Part shown: piece by piece, positions 1-5,981 of the stretch | How the letters are laid out: each line of letters starts with the position of its first letter | How positions within the stretch are numbered: position 1 is the stretch's first letter | From: Bacteroidota bacterium | Lineage (GTDB): Bacteria > Bacteroidota > Bacteroidia > Bacteroidales > UBA1556 | DNA length: 5,981 bases | Reading direction: 5' to 3' | NCBI GenBank assembly: GCA_003648395.1 | Contig: QMPB01000314.1 | Location: 1-5,981 of the forward strand | Notes under the pieces: model-generated | The model's database searches: none | Told to the model about the DNA's origin: nothing | What the model saw: only the letters and a program-made list of their open reading frames with translations | Made by a program: the position numbers and the translations under genes

Positions 1-2660
1 AGCGAAGAAGTGATATATTAAGCTTTCTGCCTCCAAATACACGTATTTGGGCAAAAGATTTTAATTATATTTTCGATATAATTGATAAATTTTATTCTAA
101 AGCATATAAATCATTCCATGAACTTGAAGGAGAGGTCGCACAATTAGAGCCTAAAGAACTTTTCACTAATTCTCATATTTTTAAGAAAGGCCTTGATAAG
201 CATTTAACTATTGAATTGGCTGAAAGAAGCTGTTGCTACGAAGATTCTAATATATTTAGTTTTGATATGGCACCGCAACCGCCTTTCAATAAAAAGTTCG
301 ACTTACTTATAGACAATCTACAACAAAATAGTGCTGAAGGTATTAGCAATTTTATTGTTGCCGACCAAGAGAATCAGATTAAGCGTATTGAGCAGATTTT
401 TGAAGATATGGCTGCTGATGAAAATACTCCTATTGCCATAAAATGGCAGCCAATATTATTAAGTTTACAAAATGGTTTTATAGATAAGCGCGCTAAAATT
501 GCATGTTATACTGATCATCAGATTTTTGAAAGGTATCATCGTTTTAAACTCAAAGAGCGATTTACCAATAAGGAAGCCATTACGCTAAAGGAAATCTATA
601 ATCTACAGCCCGGTGATTACGTTACTCATGTAGACCATGGGGTTGCACGCTTTGGAGGGCTCGAAAAGATTAATAATAACGGCAAGGAGCAGGAGGCTAT
701 TCGATTACATTTTCAGAATAATGACTTAATATATGTAAGCATACACGCTTTGCATAGAGTTTCTAAATTTGTAAGTAAAGATGGAATTGAGCCTAGGCTT
801 AGTAAACTAGGCTCACGCGCATGGGCAAAACTTAAAGCAAAAACTAAAAGTAGAGTTAAGGATATTGCTAAAGAACTAATAAGCCTTTATGCAAAACGAA
901 AAGCTGTAAAAGGATATGCTTTTGAAGAGGATTCATACTTACAAAGAGAGTTGGAGGCAAGTTTCTTTTTTGAAGACACTCCTGACCAAGTAAAGGCTAC
1001 TGCAGATTTTAAACAGGATATGGAAAGTGACTCGCCAATGGATCGGCTTATTTGTGGTGATGTGGGTTTTGGTAAAACAGAAATTGCAATTAGAGCAGCG
1101 TTCAAGGCGGTGGCTGATAGTAAGCAAGTAGCAATACTTGTTCCTACAACAGTACTGGCTTTACAGCATTATCATACTTTTAGGAATAGGCTTAAAGAGA
1201 TGCCTGTAAGAGTTGATTATATAAACAGGTTTAGATCTACTAAGCAGCAAAAACAAACTCTTAAAGATTTAGAAGACGGTAAAGTGGATATACTTATTGG
1301 TACCCATAGGATAGTTAGCAAAGATATCCATTTTAAAGATTTAGGCTTACTTATTATTGATGAAGAGCAGAAATTTGGAGTAGCCATAAAAGAGAAACTC
1401 AAAAATATAAAATTAAATATTGATACTCTTACATTAACGGCAACGCCAATACCACGAACATTACAGTTTTCGCTAATGGGGGCACGAGATATGAGTATTA
1501 TTAATACACCTCCTCCCAATAGATATCCTGTACAAACTGTTTTGCAGTCAATTAACGAAGACGTAATTCGTGATGCTATACAATATGAAATTTCGCGACG
1601 AGGGCAAGTATATGTAATAAACAATCGTATAAAGAATATCCATGAAATTGCTTTGCTAATAGAAAAGCTTGTTCCTACGGCTAGGGTATGCGTTGGCCAT
1701 GGACAAATGGAGGGGCGAAAACTAGAGAAAACAATGATGGATTTTGTGGCAGGAGATTATGATGTGCTTGTTGCGACAACTATTGTAGAATCGGGCTTAG
1801 ATATTCCCAATGCAAATACAATGATAATATATGACGCTCAAAATTATGGACTTAGCGATTTACATCAATTACGTGGACGCGTTGGGCGAACCAATAAAAA
1901 GGCCTTCTGCTATATGCTAGCTCCCCCAATATCTTCTCTAACTCCTGAATCGCGCAAACGACTTCAAGCAATTGAAGAATTCTCAGATTTAGGTTCAGGA
2001 TTCAATATTGCAATGCGCGATTTGGATATTAGAGGTGCAGGGAATATTCTTGGTGGCGAGCAAAGTGGCTTTATTTCTGAGATTGGTTTTGAGATGTTTC
2101 ACCAAATAATGGACGAAACTATTGCCGAGCTTAAAGAGAATGAATTTGCTGATGTTTTTAAGGAAGAGAATAAAAAGAAAAAGAAGGTTTTTGTTAAAGA
2201 TACCCGATTTGAGTCTGATTTGCATATCCTTATCCCAGATACATATATTCAGCAAACAGCCGAGCGCTTAATATTTTATAAGAAACTTGAAGCCTGCGAA
2301 AATGAAGATGATATTGATAAGTTTTCCATAGAAATAATTGATAGATTTGGCCCTATTCCAAACGAACTTGAACGATTAATAGATAGTTTAAGATTACGAT
2401 GGGTGGCTAAAGATCTTGGATTAGAGAAAGTCGTAATTAAAAACAGCAAGATGATTGCTTGGTTAGTATATCAACAGGAATCAGAATATTACTCTGGAAA
2501 AGTTTTCTCGAGATTGTTGAATTATATTCAGAATAATCCATCACAATTAAGCATGAAAGAAAATAAGCAAAAACTAACTTTAAACTTTGGACAAACAAAA
2601 TCTGTTAAAAGAGGCCTCGAGAAACTAAAAAGAATTAGTGAATGGCAAAATAATAAATAG
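1..2660 (+). CDS. mfd: Transcription-repair coupling factor Mfd, N-terminus missing
   Basis: Mfd is the ATP-dependent translocase that removes stalled RNA polymerase from DNA lesions and recruits UvrA for nucleotide excision repair. The frame is open from base 3 to the TAG at 2658-2660, about 885 codons; the family usually has about 1,100-1,150 residues, so roughly the first 240 lie outside the window. A TTG at 216 is an internal Leu codon, not the start, because upstream codons continue the same protein. Seen in order: the end of the UvrB-like N-terminal module; a CarD-like RNA-polymerase-interacting domain from about 606 (QPGDYVTHVDHGVARFGG); Walker A GDVGFGKTE (1056-1082); Walker B DEEQ (1359-1370); TATPIPRTL (1437-1463); QLRGRVGR (1866-1889); the post-helicase GAGNILGGEQSGF segment; and the C-terminal regulatory domain. 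All motor motifs are intact, so the protein is probably functional. No intrinsic terminator is evident after the stop. Confidence 0.97.
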   Translation, partial: RRSDILSFLPPNTRIWAKDFNYIFDIIDKFYSKAYKSFHELEGEVAQLEPKELFTNSHIFKKGLDKHLTIELAERSCCYEDSNIFSFDMAPQPPFNKKFDLLIDNLQQNSAEGISNFIVADQENQIKRIEQIFEDMAADENTPIAIKWQPILLSLQNGFIDKRAKIACYTDHQIFERYHRFKLKERFTNKEAITLKEIYNLQPGDYVTHVDHGVARFGGLEKINNNGKEQEAIRLHFQNNDLIYVSIHALHRVSKFVSKDGIEPRLSKLGSRAWAKLKAKTKSRVKDIAKELISLYAKRKAVKGYAFEEDSYLQRELEASFFFEDTPDQVKATADFKQDMESDSPMDRLICGDVGFGKTEIAIRAAFKAVADSKQVAILVPTTVLALQHYHTFRNRLKEMPVRVDYINRFRSTKQQKQTLKDLEDGKVDILIGTHRIVSKDIHFKDLGLLIIDEEQKFGVAIKEKLKNIKLNIDTLTLTATPIPRTLQFSLMGARDMSIINTPPPNRYPVQTVLQSINEDVIRDAIQYEISRRGQVYVINNRIKNIHEIALLIEKLVPTARVCVGHGQMEGRKLEKTMMDFVAGDYDVLVATTIVESGLDIPNANTMIIYDAQNYGLSDLHQLRGRVGRTNKKAFCYMLAPPISSLTPESRKRLQAIEEFSDLGSGFNIAMRDLDIRGAGNILGGEQSGFISEIGFEMFHQIMDETIAELKENEFADVFKEENKKKKKVFVKDTRFESDLHILIPDTYIQQTAERLIFYKKLEACENEDDIDKFSIEIIDRFGPIPNELERLIDSLRLRWVAKDLGLEKVVIKNSKMIAWLVYQQESEYYSGKVFSRLLNYIQNNPSQLSMKENKQKLTLNFGQTKSVKRGLEKLKRISEWQNNK
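788..815. repeat. 9-bp inverted repeat inside mfd
   Basis: TGAGCCTAG (788-796) and CTAGGCTCA (807-815) are exact reverse complements around a 10-base loop. The repeat lies in the coding sequence between the polymerase-interacting domain and the linker helix that precedes the motor. No U-tract follows, so it does not look like a terminator. It may simply be a chance product of codon choice. Confidence 0.6.
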
Positions 2661-2704
2661 GTTGCTTATTCAATATAGGTATGTTGTCATAAAATATATA
2701 AAAC

Positions 2705-2718
2705 TACTATTGATAGTA
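2705..2718. repeat. Short dyad upstream of ssb, possible operator
   Basis: TACTAT and ATAGTA form a perfect 6-bp inverted repeat with a 2-base spacer. It lies about 70 bases upstream of the candidate ssb -7 element. A symmetrical site of this size could bind a dimeric regulator, but in sequence this AT-rich it may equally be chance. It matches no operator I recognise. Confidence 0.25.
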
Positions 2719-2787
2719 AGTATCATGCATTTTAGATAAATTCAAATTTTGTGAATAAGTAATAATTAAAGTAAAGATTAGATTCAT

Positions 2788-2795
2788 TAAATTTG
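2788..2795 (+). promoter_or_regulatory. Candidate Bacteroidota -7 promoter element for ssb
   Basis: TAAATTTG matches the Bacteroidota primary-sigma -7 consensus TAnnTTTG exactly. It lies 34 bases before the ssb start codon, predicting a leader of about 27 bases. No clear TTTG is found about 20 bases further upstream where the -33 element should be, so the promoter is only half supported. The leader just before the ATG is A-rich (AAAAACAATAAAA) with no Shine-Dalgarno sequence, as is usual in this phylum. Confidence 0.45.
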
Positions 2796-2829
2796 TAGCA
2801 ATAATTTTAGAATTTTAAAAACAATAAAA

Positions 2830-3309
2830 ATGGCAGGAATTAATAAAGTAATAGTTTTAGGAAATCTTGGGGCTGACCCAGAAATTCGTTCATTAGAAAA
2901 TGGCACAAAAGTAGCAACACTAAGCATTGCAACTACTGAATCGTATAAGGATAAAGCAGGAGCATGGCAAGAGCAAACAGAATGGCATCGCGTTGTACTA
3001 TGGCGTTGGTTGGCTGAAAAAGCTGAAAAAATGAAGAAAGGCAGTAAGGTATATATTGAGGGCAGTTTGCGTACTCGCTCTTGGACTGATAAGGATAATA
3101 TTACTAGATATACTACTGAAATTGTTGGTGATAAAACTTTATTATTGGACAAAAGTGAAGGTGGAGGAAACTTTCCTCCTAGCCCAAGCGCATCTGATGC
3201 TCCAGCTCAGCCACAAGCTCAAGCAAATCAAGCTCAAGACGACACTAAACAGGCAGCAACACCTCCTGTAACAAATACTAATGAACCCGAAGATGATCTT
3301 CCATTCTAA
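2830..3309 (+). CDS. ssb: Single-stranded DNA-binding protein
   Basis: SSB coats single-stranded DNA during replication, recombination and repair, and recruits partner proteins through its C-terminal tip. The 159-residue length is normal for the family. Residues 1 to about 107 form the OB fold, opening [18 protein letters not shown]. The DNA-stacking aromatics are in place: Trp52, Trp58 and Trp85 align with E. coli Trp54, Phe60 and Trp88, while Tyr39 sits at the Trp40 position. Residues 108-150 are a low-complexity linker rich in Gly, Pro, Gln and Ala. The acidic partner-binding tip EPEDDLPF is complete. The start is supported by the conserved N-terminus and an A-rich leader. A strong terminator follows immediately and a candidate promoter precedes it, so the gene is probably monocistronic. 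The neighbouring mfd shares the genome-maintenance theme, but nothing shows co-regulation. Confidence 0.97.
   Translation: MAGINKVIVLGNLGADPEIRSLENGTKVATLSIATTESYKDKAGAWQEQTEWHRVVLWRWLAEKAEKMKKGSKVYIEGSLRTRSWTDKDNITRYTTEIVGDKTLLLDKSEGGGNFPPSPSASDAPAQPQAQANQAQDDTKQAATPPVTNTNEPEDDLPF
3214..3238 (+). repeat. Direct repeat in the SSB linker
   Basis: CAAGCTCAAG occurs at 3214-3223 and again at 3229-3238, a 15-base period in frame. It encodes the Gln-Ala rich QAQANQAQ section of the disordered linker (residues 129-136). A nearby CAGCTCAG (3203-3210) looks like a decayed third copy. Such repeats can change linker length by slippage without shifting the frame. Confidence 0.65.
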
Positions 3310-3319
3310 ATAAAACATT

Positions 3320-3356
3320 AAAAAACACCTGAAATATATATTTCAGGTGTTTTTTT
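3320..3356 (+). terminator. Intrinsic terminator after ssb
   Basis: The arms AAAAACACCTGAAA (3321-3334) and TTTCAGGTGTTTTT (3341-3354) are perfectly complementary, and one further A-T pair extends the stem to 15 bp (3320 with 3355). The 6-base loop TATATA is itself palindromic. A run of seven T residues (3350-3356) follows the GC-containing core, as expected for a Rho-independent terminator. The hairpin begins 11 bases after the ssb stop. The A-tract on the left arm could also support termination from the other strand, but no gene here needs that. Confidence 0.93.
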
Positions 3357-3395
3357 ATAGAAAAAAATTGAAATGTCTTTCTTAACAGTAATATA

Positions 3396-4133
3396 ATGGA
3401 AAATAACGGTATTTGGGAATATAAATTCAAAGTTCGTTCTTTTGATGTAGATCAAAATAACTTCATTACCACAACTAGCATTAGCGAATACCTACAGGAA
3501 GTAGCAGGTGATCATTCCAATAATATGGGATTTGGTTATCGCCAGTTTGTTCTTAAAAATATGGCGTGGATTCTTTCTGGTATTAGAATAGAAATTGAGA
3601 GATTACCAAAATGGGAAGAAGAAGTATTAATTAAGTCGTGGGTTGTTGAAAATGATAAATTTATATCAAGACGAGATTTTAGCTGGTACGATAAAGATGG
3701 TAACACACTATTAAGCGCAAGCACAAAGTGGATACTTTTTGATACTAATATACGACGCCCGCAGATAGTTGATAGAATGGGAATTACTGTAGAAATGCAC
3801 CCCGATAAAAAGGCAACAAACGAAGTTGCAAATATTAGAAATAAAATTATCGAGGGATCTATAGTGGATTATACTGTTCAGTATTCTGATTTAGATATGG
3901 TTGGTCATATGAATAATACAAAATATATTCAACTATTATTAAACTCATATAGCCCCGAATTCCATAAAACTAACAGGCTTAAAACAATAGATATAAATTT
4001 TAAAACAGAAGCTCAGTTCAATGATAAATTACATCTACATACCAATATTATTGAAAACAAAAAGTATTATCATGAACTAAAACGAGCAACTGATAATAAA
4101 ATCAATTGCTCGTCTATTATATTATGGGAATAG
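3396..4133 (+). CDS. Acyl-ACP thioesterase, tandem hot-dog (FatA/FatB-like)
   Basis: This cytoplasmic enzyme family hydrolyses acyl-ACP to free fatty acid and ACP. The 245 residues fit the bacterial family. The first hot-dog domain covers about residues 5-150 (FDVDQNNFITTTSISEYLQE, helix with GDHSNNMGFG). The second covers about 155-245 and opens with YSDLDMVGHMNNTKYI. Aligned without gaps to my recollection of the plant FatB motif (DLDVNQHVNN, then a Glu 34 residues after the His), Asp167, His171 and Glu205 are kept. The catalytic Asn position is Val169 and the Cys next to Glu is Ala206. The ATG at 3396 is 41 bases past the ssb terminator and no clear promoter was found between them, so expression may depend on read-through or an atypical promoter. 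The stop is 7 bases from the stop of the converging lipoprotein gene. Substrate chain length cannot be read from the sequence; it could also act on another thioester. Confidence 0.88.
   Translation: MENNGIWEYKFKVRSFDVDQNNFITTTSISEYLQEVAGDHSNNMGFGYRQFVLKNMAWILSGIRIEIERLPKWEEEVLIKSWVVENDKFISRRDFSWYDKDGNTLLSASTKWILFDTNIRRPQIVDRMGITVEMHPDKKATNEVANIRNKIIEGSIVDYTVQYSDLDMVGHMNNTKYIQLLLNSYSPEFHKTNRLKTIDINFKTEAQFNDKLHLHTNIIENKKYYHELKRATDNKINCSSIILWE
4082..4113 (-). terminator. Hairpin within thioesterase 3' end, possible terminator for the converging lipoprotein gene
   Basis: ACGAGCAA (4082-4089) and TTGCTCGT (4106-4113) are exact reverse complements. After one mismatch the stem continues with TGAT (4091-4094) and ATCA (4101-4104), closing on a 6-base loop. 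Read on the minus strand, it lies 27 bases past the lipoprotein stop and is followed by TTTAGTT, a weak U-tract. Read on the plus strand, it is followed by CTATTATATTA, also weak. It lies wholly inside the thioesterase coding sequence. The pairing is clear; the terminator role is inferred. Confidence 0.4.
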
Positions 4134-4140
4134 TATCTCT

Positions 4141-5745
4141 TTAATTTAGCATTACTTCAAGGCTATTTCTCTCTTTATCCTTAAACTCAATAATTATTCT
4201 AGAATGATAAGAATCAGTAGGTTCTATACGGATTTCTTTTAATTTATTTTTCATTCCAGCTTTATCATAACTGAAATACCGCTCATTATAATACTCTTGA
4301 ATTTGGCTATCATATTCCGAATAATCCAAATTAAGTTGAGCAAATAAAGCATAGTTTTCCAGATATTTTGCAATATCAGAATCTTTAAGCGATTTGGACA
4401 ATGCCTTTTCTGCCACAAAGTTTATAATAACTTCTTTATCATTTGTTATTAGCATAATATTATTAACCATAGAAGCATATAATCTGCTGCTATCATCCAA
4501 TATTGAATAATAACCATCTATCATTTCTTTTTCGTTGTCTTCAAATATCTTTAAAAAGCCTTTATAAAGCTCATCATTATCCAATTTAAGAAGTAATGAC
4601 GCTTTTACATCAACAGGGCTACCACAGCCAGCGCTGTCTTTTTTTACTTCTATATGATGAATATTAAATACAACTTCACCATTAATTGCAGAAAAAATTC
4701 TTTCTATATCAATATCCATTGAGACCTCTGCCATGCTCTCTACTCCATCAATATTCACTTGTCGCTCTTTGTATAAATCTTTAATCATACGATATAACTC
4801 GTGAGCATTCACTGCAACTGAAAAATTCGCAAAGCTCTCATTTGGAATATATTTTAATATATCATTATCAAAATCATCCTTTATTATTTTATACTCCTCT
4901 ATTAAATCTTTTAGCTCTTCAGGAAGTATAAGTTGCGATTCCGCAATAACTCGTCCTTTATCAAAACTAACATAATAATAGTATTCTATCCCTTTAGGAT
5001 TAATTGGCAACTGCGTTGCTACCACGGTTTTAAATTGATTAGGAATACTGTTAAGTACAAAATCACTATTAAACCATATGTTAATATCCTTCCTATTCTC
5101 ATAAAATTCTACAAAAGATTTGTTAGTAGCAATGGAGTTACTCAGCTTAAGATTTATAAGACCTTCAGCTCGCTCTATCAATAAATCTTTTCCTCTATAG
5201 CCTTTGGTTATTGAATAAATAATTGCAGTAGAATTATTCCATGCAATTATTTTTCTGTTATCCATTTTATTAGAAATCAAATAATTATACTCTTCTGTTT
5301 CAACAAATTCTAAAGAGTCCATATTTTCTTCTGTTGCTTTCTTCAACATTGCTACAAATTTCTTAGAATCTGATATGCCAAAATTTATTGCTAGGGCTCT
5401 ATACCACCCATTCCTATTAGAGACACCATAAACAAAAAACTGCTTTTCGAAATCAATACCGCTTTCTTTGGGGTTTTGAAATATATAATCAAATTCCATA
5501 ACACGATCATAGTCCCTATCAATTGAATCATATGACGCTCTTTCGGTTATCTTTTTATATAATTCTGTTGCTGTAAACTCTTCTGTACCACTTTTATTAA
5601 GTAGCTCACTAGGATTCATTGTAAACACAAAACTCGCATCATCAGGGATGTGTTTTAAATCCTCTGGCTTATCAGTTGAGCATGATGACATTATAAGTAC
5701 CAATGCTATAAAAGCGAATAATATTTCTCTAATTTTCATAATCAT
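4141..5745 (-). CDS. Predicted lipoprotein, DUF4836-like, function unknown
   Basis: The 534-residue product has no known biochemical role. Its N-terminus is a lipoprotein signal: a short charged start (MIMKIRE), a hydrophobic core (residues 8-19) and an IMSSC lipobox with Cys22 as the lipid-attachment site. Met at the -3 position is slightly atypical. The mature protein begins STDKPEDL and then HIPDDASFVFTMNPSELL, the opening style of Bacteroidota DUF4836 proteins; length and the NPKESGID segment (91-98) agree. The body seems to contain two related halves (about 33-265 and 300-525). There is no other membrane segment, so it is probably envelope-anchored and facing the periplasm or the surface. 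ATG at 5745 and ATG at 5739 are both possible starts; both keep the signal peptide, and the second gives the more usual MKIREILF. It follows the PHP gene by 70 bases on the same strand, so co-transcription is possible. The family call is from memory of sequence style. Confidence 0.75.
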   Translation of the reverse strand: MIMKIREILFAFIALVLIMSSCSTDKPEDLKHIPDDASFVFTMNPSELLNKSGTEEFTATELYKKITERASYDSIDRDYDRVMEFDYIFQNPKESGIDFEKQFFVYGVSNRNGWYRALAINFGISDSKKFVAMLKKATEENMDSLEFVETEEYNYLISNKMDNRKIIAWNNSTAIIYSITKGYRGKDLLIERAEGLINLKLSNSIATNKSFVEFYENRKDINIWFNSDFVLNSIPNQFKTVVATQLPINPKGIEYYYYVSFDKGRVIAESQLILPEELKDLIEEYKIIKDDFDNDILKYIPNESFANFSVAVNAHELYRMIKDLYKERQVNIDGVESMAEVSMDIDIERIFSAINGEVVFNIHHIEVKKDSAGCGSPVDVKASLLLKLDNDELYKGFLKIFEDNEKEMIDGYYSILDDSSRLYASMVNNIMLITNDKEVIINFVAEKALSKSLKDSDIAKYLENYALFAQLNLDYSEYDSQIQEYYNERYFSYDKAGMKNKLKEIRIEPTDSYHSRIIIEFKDKERNSLEVMLN

Positions 5746-5807
5746 GTTTTAATTTCAAATTATATCTATAATTTCCTTTTGACGATTGAAATACATTTTT
5801 GTTACAC

Positions 5808-5815
5808 CAAAAATA
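5808..5815 (-). promoter_or_regulatory. Weak -7-like promoter match upstream of the lipoprotein gene
   Basis: On the minus strand TATTTTTG fits the TAnnTTTG consensus exactly, immediately after the TAA of the PHP gene and 62 bases before the lipoprotein start. No -33 TTTG is seen at the right distance. A second near-match, TATAATTTG (5764-5756), has one extra spacer base and would leave almost no leader. Either could give the lipoprotein its own transcript, but AT-rich sequence makes chance matches likely. Confidence 0.2.
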
Positions 5816-5981
5816 TTATAATAATAATGGAATTTGTTCCCATTTATTGTTCTTATAAAAAGATATTGTTTCATAGCCGGCTTCCATTGCCATAATTGTA
5901 GCCTCTTTATAATAGGATAAAAGCTCTGAAGTTGAGTGGGCATCAGTGCTAATAATTATTGGAATACCCATTATACGCGCC
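5816..5981 (-). CDS. PHP-domain phosphatase, C-terminal end (histidinol-phosphatase-like)
   Basis: Only the last 54 codons are in the window; the gene enters from the right edge and stops at TAA (5818-5816). The visible protein has a buried strand (GIPIIIST) leading into STDAHS, the last PHP metal-binding motif, whose Asp and His are expected ligands. Then comes a helix (LLSYYKEATIMAMEAGY) and the closing strand TISFYKNNKWEQIPL. This layout matches the C-terminus of HisJ-type histidinol-phosphatases, which hydrolyse histidinol phosphate in histidine synthesis. PHP folds also occur in PolX polymerases and capsule tyrosine phosphatases, so the substrate is not settled by this fragment. A longer open frame on the same strand (5755-5943) overlaps it but shows no recognisable protein. 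The lipoprotein gene starts 70 bases downstream on the same strand. Confidence 0.8.
   Translation of the reverse strand, partial: ARIMGIPIIISTDAHSTSELLSYYKEATIMAMEAGYETISFYKNNKWEQIPLLL

Larger units (their letters stand above)
2661..2829. other. mfd-ssb intergenic region
   Basis: This 169-base, very AT-rich gap is the longest non-coding stretch in the window. I see no convincing short gene or RNA in it. It holds a small dyad (TACTAT-TG-ATAGTA, 2705-2718), an ATGCAT palindrome (2725-2730) and a -7-like promoter match (2788-2795). No GC-rich stem followed by a T-run is present after mfd, so mfd transcripts may end by a factor-dependent route or run into ssb. Confidence 0.6.

Noticed and set aside
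216..218. TTG as the mfd start codon
   Set aside because: The same frame is open back to base 3 and the upstream residues read as the end of the Mfd N-terminal module, so the gene enters from outside the window.
1217..1624. 135-codon minus-strand open frame inside mfd
   Set aside because: It lies wholly opposite conserved Mfd motor motifs and has no family resemblance, so it is an antisense shadow.
2787..3152. 121-codon minus-strand open frame opposite ssb
   Set aside because: It covers the conserved SSB OB fold on the other strand and has no recognisable features.
3373..3396. Seven-codon reading frame (MSFLTVI) whose TAA overlaps the thioesterase ATG
   Set aside because: The stop-start overlap is suggestive of a leader peptide, but it is very short, has no attenuator structure or biased codons, and is likely by chance in AT-rich sequence.
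5795..5814. Hairpin ATTTTTG / CAAAAAT just after the PHP stop
   Set aside because: The stem has 7 pairs with only one G-C and no T-run follows on the minus strand, so it is not a credible terminator.
5755..5943. 62-codon minus-strand open frame
   Set aside because: It overlaps the PHP coding end in another frame, shows no known domain, and its composition looks like an out-of-frame reading.
1..5981. A previously undescribed multi-gene system
   Set aside because: The genes are two housekeeping DNA-maintenance genes, a lipid enzyme, a lone lipoprotein and a phosphatase fragment. I see no mobile-element, defence, toxin-antitoxin or biosynthetic-cluster signature.

Overview
The window looks like an ordinary chromosomal stretch of a low-GC member of the Bacteroidota. 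Four things point there: the Mfd and SSB sequence style, a lipoprotein resembling the Bacteroidota family DUF4836, A-rich leaders without Shine-Dalgarno sequences, and matches to the Bacteroidota -7 promoter motif TAnnTTTG. The genus cannot be named from this sequence. There is no tRNA, rRNA, CRISPR array, insertion sequence or phage gene. The longest gap between genes is 169 bases.

Plus strand, left to right: the C-terminal ~885 codons of mfd (transcription-repair coupling factor, open at the left edge); a 169-base gap with a candidate promoter; ssb (single-stranded DNA-binding protein), closed by a perfect-stem intrinsic terminator; and an acyl-ACP thioesterase of the tandem hot-dog type. 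Minus strand, from the right edge inward: the last 54 codons of a PHP-type phosphatase (histidinol-phosphatase-like, open at the right edge), then a 534-residue predicted lipoprotein. The lipoprotein converges on the thioesterase with only 7 bases between the stop codons.

mfd and ssb both serve DNA maintenance, but an apparent separate promoter and a strong terminator suggest ssb is its own transcription unit. The thioesterase would release free fatty acids from acyl carrier protein. The lipoprotein would sit in the cell envelope, with unknown function. No multi-gene system is apparent. The points most worth a second look are: a thioesterase whose catalytic Asn position is occupied by Val; an internal duplication in the lipoprotein; a hairpin inside the 3' end of the thioesterase gene that may serve the converging transcript; and a PHP gene end that lies in a different frame from the longer open frame at the right edge.
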